Shown one piece after another: positions 32,107 through 40,914 of a stretch of DNA of 63,034 nucleotides (positions are counted from its first letter, which is position 1; each line of letters opens with the position of its first letter). Location: NCBI RefSeq assembly GCF_000429845.1, contig NZ_AUCQ01000031.1:1-63034 (forward strand), in the 5' to 3' direction. A program made the translations under genes and the position numbers. The notes under the pieces were generated by a model that searched no databases, was not told where the DNA came from, and was given only the letters and a program-made list of their open reading frames with translations. Source of the DNA: Comamonas composti DSM 21721 (GTDB lineage Bacteria > Pseudomonadota > Gammaproteobacteria > Burkholderiales > Burkholderiaceae_C).

Positions 32107-34197
32107 CTACGCGACAAGGGCCTCGACCTGCACCGCGCAGTCGTAAAAGCTCGGGCCATTGCCCATGTCGGTGAGCTGCTGGTGGGTGAGCTCGTTGACG
32201 TTCGTGCCGTTGTGGCCCATCTTGCGCCACCAGATCCCCAGGCCGTTGACCACGCCCTTGCGCGCGCGGCCGTTGAGCGTGGCTGCGCATTCGTAGCTGC
32301 CGCGCTGGTTGAACACGCGCACCAGGTCGCCCTCGCTCACGCCGCGCTCGGCTGCGTCCTCGGGGTGCAGCTCGATCAGCGGCCGGCCTTCGATATTGCG
32401 CAGGCTCTGGACGTTCACAAAGCTGCTGTTGAGAAAGTTGCGCGCCGGTGGCGAGATCATGGCCAGCGGATAGCGCGCATCGCTGGCGCCGGTCTCGTAA
32501 TTCGGCAGATAGTCGGGCAAGGGGTCCTGGCCCTGGGCTGCGAGAACGCTGCTCGCGAACTCGCAGCGCCCCGAGGGCGTGGCAAACTCGCCCTGCGCAA
32601 ACGGAGCTTCTGGCAGATCGAGGCTTGCATGGCCCTGGCTCAGCAGCAGCTCGAAGTCCACGCGGCTTGCGTCCATGGCCTCGCGGCACAGTTGCTCGTC
32701 CGGGGTCTGGAAGTGCGTGGCGGCAAAAGCGCCGTTGTGCGCGGCCATGTGCGCTGCCAGGTCGCGGAAGATGCGCGCATTGCTGCGCGCCTGGCCCTGG
32801 GGCGCAATGGCCGGGCGGTTGAGCAGCACATCGGTATGGCCGTAGCTGCCATGGATGTCCCAGTGTTCGAGCTGGGTGGTGGCCGGCAGCACATAGTCGG
32901 CCAGGTCGGCGGTATCGGTCATGAAGTGCTCCATGACGACGGTGAACAAGTCCTCGCGCGCAAAGCCCTGCACGACCTTGGCCGATTCCGGGGCCACGGC
33001 CACGGGGTTGCTGTTGTAGACCACGACGGCCTCTATGCGCGGGCCGAAAGGCTCTGGCCCATGGGCGTTGCCCGCATGCAGCAAGGCGTCGCCAATGGTG
33101 CTCATATTGATGGTGCGCGGCCTGCGCTGGCCCAGCAGCTCGGGCATCTGCAGGTGGGCGCGCTGCGCTGGAACATGGCTGGAGCAGGACAGCAGCAACC
33201 CGCCTGCGCGATGACGCCAGGCTCCTGTGAGCGCGGGCAGGCAGGCAATGGCGCGCACCGCATTGCCGCCGCCGCGCGTGCGCTGCACGCCATAGTTCAG
33301 GCGTATGGCGGCTGGCTGCATGTGGGCGTAGTCATGCGCGAGCGCACGGATCTGTGCAGCCTCCAGGCCGCAGACCCCGGCCGCGCGCTCGGGCGGCCAC
33401 TCCAGGGCGCGGGCCCGCAGCTGCTCCCAGCCCAGGGTGTAGTGCTGCAGATAGTCATGGTCCAGCCAGTCGTGGACGATGAGCTCGTGCATGAGCCCCA
33501 GCGCCAGGGCCGCATCCGTGCCGGGCAGCAGTTGCAGGTGCACGTGGCACTTGTCGGCGGTCTCGCTTTTGCGCGGGTCTATGCAGATCAGCTTGGCGCC
33601 CTGGCGCTTGGCCTCCTGGGCATGGCGCCAGAAGTGCAGATTGCTGCCGATGCTGTTGCTGCCCCAGATCAGGATCAGGCGGCTTTCGGCGAAGTGCTGC
33701 ACATGCATGCCGAACTTGCCGCCATAGGTCAGGCTCAGGGCCGTGCTGCCGGCGCTGGAGCAAATGGTGCGGTCCAGCAGGCTGGCGCCCAGCTGGTGGA
33801 AGAACCGCCGGTCCATGCTCTCGCCCTGGACCAGGCCCATGGTGCCCGCATAGCTGTACGGAAGTATGGCCTGGGGATTCTTGCGGGCGATGGCTGCGAG
33901 ACGGGCGGCAATATCGCTCAGGGCCTCATCCCAGGAAACCGGGGTGAAGCAGCCGCTGCCCTTGGGGCCGCTGCGCTTGAGCGGGGTCAGCAGGCGCTCG
34001 GGGTGGTGGCTGCGTTCGGCGTACTTGCTGACCTTGGCGCACAGCACCCCGCCCGTGTGCGCGTGGGCCGGATTGCCCTGGACGCGCACGGCCCGGCCCT
34101 CTTCCACGGTGGTGATGAACGAGCAGGTGTCGGGGCAGTCGTGCGGGCAGGCGCCGATTACCTGGCTGGGCTGCTGTTGTGGGGTCTGGGCGTGCAT
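32107..34197 (-). CDS. Molybdopterin oxidoreductase with N-terminal [4Fe-4S] site
   Basis: Mo-bis-MGD enzyme of about 696 residues. The N-terminal iron-sulfur motif is CPHDCPDTCSF with a fourth Cys in GGVLCAKV. Further molybdopterin-domain stretches follow (WDEALSDIAARL, LIWGSNSIGSN, CIDPRKSETADKCHVHLQLLPGTDAALALG, YVLPATTQLEHWD) and a C-terminal dinucleotide-binding domain (NSSFVNVQSLRNIEG, LHPEDAAERGVSEGDLVRVFN). No Tat signal is seen, so it is probably cytoplasmic. No electron-transfer subunits are adjacent, and the substrate is unknown. An ATG at 34224 is also in frame. Confidence 0.88.
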   Translation of the reverse strand: MHAQTPQQQPSQVIGACPHDCPDTCSFITTVEEGRAVRVQGNPAHAHTGGVLCAKVSKYAERSHHPERLLTPLKRSGPKGSGCFTPVSWDEALSDIAARLAAIARKNPQAILPYSYAGTMGLVQGESMDRRFFHQLGASLLDRTICSSAGSTALSLTYGGKFGMHVQHFAESRLILIWGSNSIGSNLHFWRHAQEAKRQGAKLICIDPRKSETADKCHVHLQLLPGTDAALALGLMHELIVHDWLDHDYLQHYTLGWEQLRARALEWPPERAAGVCGLEAAQIRALAHDYAHMQPAAIRLNYGVQRTRGGGNAVRAIACLPALTGAWRHRAGGLLLSCSSHVPAQRAHLQMPELLGQRRPRTINMSTIGDALLHAGNAHGPEPFGPRIEAVVVYNSNPVAVAPESAKVVQGFAREDLFTVVMEHFMTDTADLADYVLPATTQLEHWDIHGSYGHTDVLLNRPAIAPQGQARSNARIFRDLAAHMAAHNGAFAATHFQTPDEQLCREAMDASRVDFELLLSQGHASLDLPEAPFAQGEFATPSGRCEFASSVLAAQGQDPLPDYLPNYETGASDARYPLAMISPPARNFLNSSFVNVQSLRNIEGRPLIELHPEDAAERGVSEGDLVRVFNQRGSYECAATLNGRARKGVVNGLGIWWRKMGHNGTNVNELTHQQLTDMGNGPSFYDCAVQVEALVA

Positions 34198-34269
34198 AAG
34201 AGCGGGCGCAAATCTTGGGTGCACAATTTTCAGGCAAATTCCTGGACCCCGGGGCCGGCGCCTGTGTAA

Positions 34270-34285
34270 GAACGTGTTTACGATC
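34270..34285. mobile_element. Solo 16-bp unit of the TNA element
   Basis: GAACGTGTTTACGATC is identical to the first 16 bases of the full copies and is flanked by TAA on both sides (34267-34269 and 34286-34288). It lies in the promoter gap between the divergent molybdopterin oxidoreductase and M20 amidohydrolase genes, about 117 bp upstream of the latter. The rest of this 205-bp gap holds only promoter sequence. Confidence 0.75.
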
Positions 34286-34402
34286 TAAATCCCATGATCT
34301 TCCAAGTGAAAGTTGCCGGGGGCAATCCGGTGGAAAATGGCCGAGGCCCGGGACACAGGTCCCGGGCATTGGTGATCCACGATCTGCACGAAGGAGGAAT
34401 GC

Positions 34403-35620
34403 ATGGCCTTGCTCAAGGAATTGCTCGAACAGGCGCCCGCAATGACGCAGTTGCGCCGCGACATACATGCCCACCCCGAGCTGTGCTTCGAGGAGGTGCG
34501 CACTGCCGACCTGGTGGCTTCCAAGCTCGAGAGCTGGGGCATTGCCGTGCATCGCGGCCTGGGGCGCACCGGCGTCGTGGGCAGCATCCAGGGGCGCGAT
34601 GGCGGCGCCAGCGGCCGCTCCATAGGCCTGCGCGCCGACATGGACGCCCTGCCCATGCAGGAGGCCAACAGCTTCGCCCATGCGAGCCGCCATGCGGGCA
34701 AGATGCATGCCTGCGGCCATGATGGCCATGTGGCCATGCTGCTGGCCGCAGCCCAGCATCTCGCGGCCCACAGGCATGACTTCGAGGGCACGGTGCATCT
34801 GATCTTCCAGCCGGCCGAGGAGGGCGGTGGCGGCGCACGCGAGATGATTGCCGACGGATTGTTCGAGCGCTTTCCCATGCAGGCCGTGTTTGCCATGCAC
34901 AACTGGCCCGGCATGCGGGCCGGCTCCATGGCCGTGGGGCCGGGGCCGGTCATGGCGTCGAGCAATGAATTCAAGATTGTGGTGCGCGGCAAGGGCGGGC
35001 ATGCGGCCATGCCGCATATGGTGGCCGACCCCATGCCCGTGGCGGCCCAGCTGATACTGGCGCTGCAGACCATCGTCAGCCGCAACCTCAAGCCCATAGA
35101 CGCCGGCGTGGTCTCGGTGACCATGGTCCATGGCGGCGAGGCCACGAACGTCGTGCCTTCGAGCGTGGAGCTGCAGGGCACGGTGCGCTCCTTCACCCTG
35201 CCCGTGCTCGACCTGATCGAGGAGCGCATGCGCGAGCTGGCCCAGGGCCTGTGCGCGGCCCACGGCATGGGCTGCGATTTCGAGTTCGTGCGCAACTATC
35301 CGCCGACCATCAATACGCCGGCCGAGGCCGAGTTCGCACGCGGCGTCATGCTCGAACTTCTGGGTCAGGACCAGGTTCTGGTGCAGGAGCCCTCGATGGG
35401 CGCCGAGGACTTTGCCTACATGTTGCAGCACAGGCCCGGCGCCTACTGCTTCATCGCCAACGGCGACGGCGACCACCGCGCCCTGGGCCATGGCGGCGGG
35501 CCCTGCACCTTGCACAACGCCAGCTACGATTTCAACGATGCGCTGATCCCCGTGGGCGCGAGTTTCTGGGTGAGGCTGGCCCAGCGCTGGCTGCAGCCCG
35601 GCAATGCTGAAGTGATTTGA
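34403..35620 (+). CDS. M20-family amidohydrolase (hippurate hydrolase type)
   Basis: Metal-dependent amidohydrolase of 405 residues. The metal-binding and catalytic regions are LRADMDALPMQE, HACGHDGHVAML, FQPAEEGGGGARE and the dimerisation-domain segment GKGGHAAMPHMVADP; a late MGAEDFAYMLQHRPGAY completes the set. Members hydrolyse N-acyl amino acids such as hippurate. An AAGGAGGAATGC ribosome site precedes the ATG. It is followed after 39 bp by an ABC importer, suggesting that the importer may bring in its substrate (inference). Confidence 0.92.
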   Translation: MALLKELLEQAPAMTQLRRDIHAHPELCFEEVRTADLVASKLESWGIAVHRGLGRTGVVGSIQGRDGGASGRSIGLRADMDALPMQEANSFAHASRHAGKMHACGHDGHVAMLLAAAQHLAAHRHDFEGTVHLIFQPAEEGGGGAREMIADGLFERFPMQAVFAMHNWPGMRAGSMAVGPGPVMASSNEFKIVVRGKGGHAAMPHMVADPMPVAAQLILALQTIVSRNLKPIDAGVVSVTMVHGGEATNVVPSSVELQGTVRSFTLPVLDLIEERMRELAQGLCAAHGMGCDFEFVRNYPPTINTPAEAEFARGVMLELLGQDQVLVQEPSMGAEDFAYMLQHRPGAYCFIANGDGDHRALGHGGGPCTLHNASYDFNDALIPVGASFWVRLAQRWLQPGNAEVI

Positions 35621-35659
35621 CACATGTGTGTCACAGGCCGACTCTAGGATGCGGCCTCT

Positions 35660-36775
35660 GTGAAAACCCCAGTCTCTTCAGCGGCTGCCGCCCATGGCGT
35701 GGCCGTACAAATCAAGCAATTGCAGCGCATCTATGGCGAGCGCGCCGTGCTGCAGGACATCAGCCTCGGAATCGCGCCCGGTGAGGTTCTGGCCCTGCTC
35801 GGCCCCTCGGGCTGCGGCAAGACCACCTTGCTTAAGATTCTTGCGGGGCTGGAGCAGCCCAGCAGCGGTGAGCTGTGGATGGGTGGCCAGTGCGTGGCCA
35901 GCGCCGGCAGCTCGCTGGCGCCGGAGGCCCGCGATCTGGGCATGGTGTTCCAGGACTATGCGCTGTGGCCGCACATGAGCGTGGCGGCGAATGTGGCCTT
36001 TCCGCTGGAAATGCGCGGCCTGGCGCGCAGCCAGATCCGCGAGCGCGTGCAGCAGACCCTGGCCCTGGTCGGCCTGCTGGGCCTGGGGCCGCGCGCGCCG
36101 TCCAGTCTCTCGGGCGGTCAGCAGCAGCGCGTGGCCCTGGCGCGCGCCATCGTGGCGCGGCCGCGTCTGGTGCTGTTCGACGAGCCCTTGTCGAATCTGG
36201 ACCGCGATCTGCGCGAAAGCCTGTGCCTGGAAATGTCCCAGCTGCTGCGCAGCCTGGGCTGTACCGCCGTCTATGTGACGCATGACCATGAGGAGGCCTG
36301 CGTCATGGCCGACCGCGTGGCCGTGATGATGCAGGGCCGCATACAGCAGCTCGATGCGCCCCAGGCCCTGTGGTCCACACCTGCGCATTGCGATGTGGCC
36401 CAGTTTCTCAAGCTCGGCGCCATCGTGCCTGCGCGGCGCGAAGGCGGGCAATGGATGATTGCGCGCCAGCCCCTGCCTTCGGATCTGCGGCCCATGCCGG
36501 CCGCACCGGCCGGCGATCCCCTGCCCGGCGCCCGCGCGGCGCGCGTGCTCGTGCCGCATGCGGCGCTGCAGCTGGGCGGCGCTGCCAGGCCAGCGGCCCT
36601 GCGCCTGCAGGCCCAGGTGCTGTCCCAGCAATACCGCTGCGGCCAGTTCCATACCCTGGTGCAGTCCGAATGGGATGTGCCACTGCAACTGGCCTGCGAT
36701 CAGCGGCTGGCGCCGCGCGCCATGGTCGAGATCAGCGTGGATGCGCGCCGCCTGCAATGGTTTGCCGCAGCCTAG
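35660..36775 (+). CDS. ABC transporter ATP-binding protein (Fe/putrescine/phosphonate type)
   Basis: ATPase subunit of 371 residues. It shows Walker A GPSGCGKTTLLKILAGLE, Q-loop FQDYALWPH, signature SLSGGQQQRVALARA, Walker B LVLFDEPLSNLD, H-loop VYVTHDHEEA and a C-terminal TOBE-like regulatory domain (about 270-365). The start is GTG at 35660; no in-frame ATG fits. It forms an importer with the binding protein at 36835 and the permease at 38049. Confidence 0.9.
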   Translation: MKTPVSSAAAAHGVAVQIKQLQRIYGERAVLQDISLGIAPGEVLALLGPSGCGKTTLLKILAGLEQPSSGELWMGGQCVASAGSSLAPEARDLGMVFQDYALWPHMSVAANVAFPLEMRGLARSQIRERVQQTLALVGLLGLGPRAPSSLSGGQQQRVALARAIVARPRLVLFDEPLSNLDRDLRESLCLEMSQLLRSLGCTAVYVTHDHEEACVMADRVAVMMQGRIQQLDAPQALWSTPAHCDVAQFLKLGAIVPARREGGQWMIARQPLPSDLRPMPAAPAGDPLPGARAARVLVPHAALQLGGAARPAALRLQAQVLSQQYRCGQFHTLVQSEWDVPLQLACDQRLAPRAMVEISVDARRLQWFAAA

Positions 36776-36834
36776 CCATGCGGGCCTGAGGCCGGGCCTG
36801 TCTTTTTTCTTCATCGATACCACAAGGATTTCCC

Positions 36835-37800
36835 ATGCGATTTGCCAACCTGCGCCCGGCGCGCATCTGGGCCGGGCTGCTGGCCCTGGGGCTGGCCTCC
36901 ACGGCCCAGGCCCTGACGGTCTATACCGCAGGCCCTGCAGGCCTGATCAAGGAGCTGGCCCAGGGCTTTGAGAAGCAGGGCGGAGAAAAGGTCGAGGTGT
37001 TCCAGGCCGATTCGGGCAAGGTCATGGCGCGCGTGGAGTCCGAGGCCGGCCAGCCGCGCGTGGACGTGCTGATCTCGGCCTCCTGGGACAGCGCCCTGGA
37101 TCTGGACAGGCGCGGCTGGCTGCTGCCCTATGCGAGTCCCAACGCCAGGACTATTCCCGCCCAGTACCGGGGCCCGAGCTATGTGGCCCAGGGCCTGTCG
37201 GCGCTGGCGATTGCCTGGAACCCGGCCAGCGGCACGCCGCGCCCCACGGACTGGAAGGACCTGGCGGAGCCGGCATTCGCGGGCAAGGTCAACATGCCCG
37301 ACCCCATGCGCTCGGGCACGGCGCTGGAGCTGCTGTCCGGCCTGCAGTCCCGGCATGGCGCCCAGGCCTGGAAGCTGTTCGGCGAGCTCAAGGCCAACGG
37401 CATGGCGATCGCGGGCGCGAATGCCCAGGCGCTGAATCCCGTGCTCCAGGGCGCCAAGGCTGCGGTCTTCGGTGCCGTGGACTATGTGACCTATGCGGCG
37501 CGCGCCAAGGGCGAGAAGGTGGAGATCATCTTCCCGGCCAGCGGCACCGTGGTCGCGGCCCGGCCCATGATGATCTTCAAGAGCAGCCAGAAGGCCGAGC
37601 AGGCCAGGCGCTTCATCGACTATGTGCTCTCGGGCGAAGGCCAGGCCATCGTGGCCAGGAGCTTTCTGATTCCCGCGCGCAGCGATGCGACCGCCCAGCG
37701 CCCGGGCCTGGCCGAGTTCAAGGCCTTTGCCCCGGAGTCCGAAGCCCAGCGCGCAGGCCGCCAGGCCTTGCTGGAGCGCTTTGGCGAGATGTGGAAATAG
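36835..37800 (+). CDS. ABC transporter periplasmic binding protein (family 1, FbpA/PhnS-like)
   Basis: Binding protein of 321 residues with a Sec signal (LAGLLALGLASTAQA region, cleavage near residue 25). The mature start LTVYTAGPAGLIKELAQGFEKQ and the VDVLISA and FKSSQKAEQARRFIDYVLSGEGQ regions are typical of the AfuA/FbpA/PhnS group. The adjacent Tyr-Tyr pair of true FbpA iron binders is not seen (the region reads DYVTYAAR), so iron is not a safe substrate call. It lies between the ATPase and permease genes. Confidence 0.87.
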   Translation: MRFANLRPARIWAGLLALGLASTAQALTVYTAGPAGLIKELAQGFEKQGGEKVEVFQADSGKVMARVESEAGQPRVDVLISASWDSALDLDRRGWLLPYASPNARTIPAQYRGPSYVAQGLSALAIAWNPASGTPRPTDWKDLAEPAFAGKVNMPDPMRSGTALELLSGLQSRHGAQAWKLFGELKANGMAIAGANAQALNPVLQGAKAAVFGAVDYVTYAARAKGEKVEIIFPASGTVVAARPMMIFKSSQKAEQARRFIDYVLSGEGQAIVARSFLIPARSDATAQRPGLAEFKAFAPESEAQRAGRQALLERFGEMWK

Positions 37801-37928
37801 CGCTTCTGAAGCGCCTGCTGCCTGGTCGTGCGCCAGTGGACGCATCTGGCGCCGGCCTCGCCCAGGGCCGGGGCGAAGGGGAGCGGCCCGTGGCATGGGC
37901 GCTGGAGCCCTGGGCTATCAATTAAGTG

Positions 37929-38004
37929 AGCTGCTAGCGCTTGTTCTTTATGGATTCCAGATCGAAAAGTACCTGAAATCGATATATAGCAAGCGCTAGC
38001 AGCT
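37929..38004. repeat. AGCTGCTAGCGCTT hairpin repeat, perfect copy 4
   Basis: Perfect 14-bp inverted ends AGCTGCTAGCGCTT and AAGCGCTAGCAGCT enclose 48 bp of A/T-rich sequence. It lies inside the ABC importer operon, between the binding-protein and permease genes (gap 37801-38048), where it could fold in the mRNA and shift the ratio of the two products. Nothing else is seen in this gap. Confidence 0.85.
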
Positions 38005-38048
38005 ACTGAAAACACTAGCATTTCTGCCGCTGCGTACCGAGGCCGGCC

Positions 38049-39746
38049 ATGGATTACCGAGCTGAAACCAGAACAATGAAGATGAGCAATTCCCGGGCGC
38101 AGCGCGCCATGCCGGCTCTGGCCCTGGCGGGCATGGGGCTGTTGGTCGTGGTGCCGGTGCTGTATGTGCTGCTGCAGGCCTTGTTCCCCGATATCGCCCT
38201 GGCCAGTCTGGCGAACCCGTTTGCGCATTGGCGGGTGCTGGCGCGCGAGGGCGAGCTCGGCGGTCTGCTGGCCAATACCCTGGGCCTGGGGCTGGCCGTG
38301 GTGGCGGGCTCGCTGCTGCTGGGGCTGCCCCTGGGACTGGTGCGCGGCCTGTGTGATCTGCCGGGCGCGCGCTACTGGGATCTGGCGTTTCTGATCCCCT
38401 TCATGATCCCGCCCTACATCGCGGCCATGGGCTGGATCTTGCTGCTGCAGCCCGCCGGCTATTGGCAGCAGGCCCTGGGCTGGAACGGCGCAGGCCTGCT
38501 GTTTTCCGTGCCTGGCGTGGTGGTGGTGATGGTGCTCAACCTGTTTCCCGTGGTGTATTTCGCGGTCTCGCGCGCGGCGGCCAGCGCGGGCGGGCGCCTG
38601 GCCATGGTGGCGCGCATCAGCGGCGCCAGCCCCGTGCAGGCGCTGCTGCGCATCACCTTGCCCCTGATGCTGCCCAGTCTTGCGGCGAGTGCGCTGCTGG
38701 TGTTTGCCATGACGATAGAGGAATACGGCACGCCGGCCGTGCTGGCCTCCAACGTGGGCTTTTTCGTGCTCGTCACGGGCATAGAGCGGCGCCTGTCGGA
38801 CTGGCCCATCGACCTGCCGGGCGCGGCCCTGCTGTCCTGCCTGCTCATGCTGCTGGCCCTGGCCGCCTATGCACTGCAGCGCGCCCTGCTGCGCGGGCGC
38901 GGCTATGCGACCACCGACGGCAAGCCCCAGCAACTGGTGCGCGCAGGCCTGGGCCTGTGGCGCTGGCCCGTGCTTGCGCTGTTTGCGCTGGCAGCGCTGG
39001 CGGCCACGCTCCTGCCCCTGCTGTCGATCGTGCTCACGGCCTTCACGGGCACGCTGTCGGGCGGGGTGGCCGCGGACAACTTCACGCTGCGGCACTTTGC
39101 GGCCATCTTCGTGCAGGGCTCGGACGCCTGGTCCGCGCTCTCGACCAGCTTTTCCCTGGCTGCGGGCGTGGCCTTGCTCACGGGGGCGCTGGGCAGTCTG
39201 GTCGCGTACTGCGTGCTGCGCTTTCGCAGCCGCTGGGTGCTGGCGCTGGATGCGGTCTCGGTGCTGCCCAATGCCATGCCGGGAATCGTGGTCGCCGTCG
39301 GGCTGATCCTGGCCTGGAACCAGCCCTGGCTGCCGATCACGCCCTACAACACCTGGGTCATGCTGCTCATGGCCTATGCCTGCCTGCTGCTGCCCTACCC
39401 GATCCGCTATGCGAACGCGGCCCTGCAGCAGATCAGCGAAAACCTCGAATCCGCAGCGCGCGTGCATGGCGCCGGGCCCTGGACCATGCTGGGCCGCATC
39501 GTCCTGCCGCTGCTGGCGCCGGCCGTGGGCGCGGCCATGCTGCTGGTGTTCTCGATTGCCTCGCGCGAGCTCGTGGCTTCGCTGCTGCTCGCGCCCACGG
39601 GCATGCAGACCGTGTCGGTCTATGTCTGGCGCCAGTTCGAGCAGGGCTCGGTGGGCGAGGGCATGGCCATGAGCCTGGTGGCTATTGCCGTGGCCGCGCT
39701 GCTGGTGCTGGCGGCGCAGTTGCTCAAGCAGCGCGAGCCGGCCTGA
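38049..39746 (+). CDS. ABC transporter permease, fused two-domain type
   Basis: Inner-membrane permease of 565 residues with about twelve helices and two binding-protein-dependent transport domains in one chain, as in FbpB/SfuB. Each half has an EAA-like loop (MVARISGASPVQALLRITLPLMLPS and SAARVHGAGPWTMLGRIVLPLLAPA). The ATG at 38049 has a GAGG site 6 bp upstream; ATGs at 38076 and 38082 are alternatives. It completes the importer. Confidence 0.9.
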   Translation: MDYRAETRTMKMSNSRAQRAMPALALAGMGLLVVVPVLYVLLQALFPDIALASLANPFAHWRVLAREGELGGLLANTLGLGLAVVAGSLLLGLPLGLVRGLCDLPGARYWDLAFLIPFMIPPYIAAMGWILLLQPAGYWQQALGWNGAGLLFSVPGVVVVMVLNLFPVVYFAVSRAAASAGGRLAMVARISGASPVQALLRITLPLMLPSLAASALLVFAMTIEEYGTPAVLASNVGFFVLVTGIERRLSDWPIDLPGAALLSCLLMLLALAAYALQRALLRGRGYATTDGKPQQLVRAGLGLWRWPVLALFALAALAATLLPLLSIVLTAFTGTLSGGVAADNFTLRHFAAIFVQGSDAWSALSTSFSLAAGVALLTGALGSLVAYCVLRFRSRWVLALDAVSVLPNAMPGIVVAVGLILAWNQPWLPITPYNTWVMLLMAYACLLLPYPIRYANAALQQISENLESAARVHGAGPWTMLGRIVLPLLAPAVGAAMLLVFSIASRELVASLLLAPTGMQTVSVYVWRQFEQGSVGEGMAMSLVAIAVAALLVLAAQLLKQREPA

Positions 39747-39902
39747 TGTGACGCCCTGATGACGGCGCCGCGCCTGTGGGGTCCAGGGTACGCAGGCCGG
39801 GGTGCCCGGCCCCATGTCTCCAGGCTGTCACATCGCGCATGTTCAATCCGCACCGGCAGCGCAGCAAGGGCTGCGCTGGTGTTTTCAACGAATGTGATTG
39901 CA

Positions 39903-40889
39903 ATGAACAAGAAGCTATGCATGGCCATGCTCATGGCCACGGGGATGGGAGGAGCGCTGGCTCAGTCCTCGGTGTCGATTTACGGCCTCATCGATATGGG
40001 CCTGGCCCAGCGTTACCAGTCGGATGCGCTGCTGCTGGACTCCAGCTACAACGCCACCTCGGTGTTCGGCTTTCGCGGCAGCGAGGACCTGGGCGGCGGG
40101 CTCAGGCTGAATTTCCAGCTCGAAGGTGGCGGCTTTGCGCCCGATACCGGCGCCTGGACCAAGGGGTTCGACCGCCAGTCCTGGATAGGGCTTTCAGGCG
40201 GCTTCGGCACGGTGATGATGGGGCGCACGACCACGCCGCAAAACCGCATCATGAGCGAGTACGACCTCAACAACACGGCGCCTGCCTCCAGCCCCCTGAA
40301 GCTGCTGGGCATGGCCGCGAATGCGGCCCTGGTCGATGCGCGCCAGTCCAACCAGATCCAGTACGCAAGCCCCAAGCTCGGCGGCTTCACGGCGCGCGTG
40401 GCCTATGCGATGTCCGAGGTCTCGGACGGCTCCAAGAAGAACTTCCTGCAGCTGGCAGCCAATTACAAGAGCGGCGGCCTGTCGCTGGGCGCGGCGTTTC
40501 AGCCACGCGCCCTGGCCGGGCAGCTGACGGCCAACAACGCCAACCACCAGGGCGGCTACATGCTGGGCGCCAAATACGACTTCGGCCCGCTTGAAGCCAG
40601 CGCCATGTACACGCGCAACGAGAAGAAGACCGAGGGCAACGGCGTGGGCCTGGGCATTGCCGCGCCCTTCGGCGCCTGGAAGCTGGGCGCGCAGTACGCG
40701 CGCATCACCAAGATGGACAACGGCGCCCAGGGCAAGGGCGCAGCCGCCTTCGAGCTGTTTGCCAAGTACACCCTGTCCAAGCGCACCTATCTGTACGGTA
40801 CCGTGGGCGGGGCCAATGAAAAGGCCAGGCAATTCTCCAAGCTGTCGGAGAAGAACACCTTTGCGCTGGGCCTGGTGCACAGGTTCTGA
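39903..40889 (+). CDS. Gram-negative porin (Omp32-like)
   Basis: Outer-membrane general porin of 328 residues. It has a signal peptide (MNKKLCMAMLMATGMGGALA), a first strand SSVSIYGLIDMGLA, the FGFRGSEDLGGGLRLNFQLEGGF region and SWIGLSGGFGTVMMGR, and ends in the C-terminal aromatic VHRF typical of betaproteobacterial porins. It follows the ABC importer by 156 bp and could supply the outer-membrane step for the same solutes (inference). Confidence 0.93.
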   Translation: MNKKLCMAMLMATGMGGALAQSSVSIYGLIDMGLAQRYQSDALLLDSSYNATSVFGFRGSEDLGGGLRLNFQLEGGGFAPDTGAWTKGFDRQSWIGLSGGFGTVMMGRTTTPQNRIMSEYDLNNTAPASSPLKLLGMAANAALVDARQSNQIQYASPKLGGFTARVAYAMSEVSDGSKKNFLQLAANYKSGGLSLGAAFQPRALAGQLTANNANHQGGYMLGAKYDFGPLEASAMYTRNEKKTEGNGVGLGIAAPFGAWKLGAQYARITKMDNGAQGKGAAAFELFAKYTLSKRTYLYGTVGGANEKARQFSKLSEKNTFALGLVHRF

Positions 40890-40914
40890 GCGCGCTCCAT
40901 GGCGGCCCCGGGCA

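Noticed and set aside
32077..34269. A 730-codon plus-strand frame ending in the TAA next to a solo 16-bp unit
   Set aside because: It is the shadow of the molybdopterin oxidoreductase gene, so this TAA was not counted as a stop-codon insertion.
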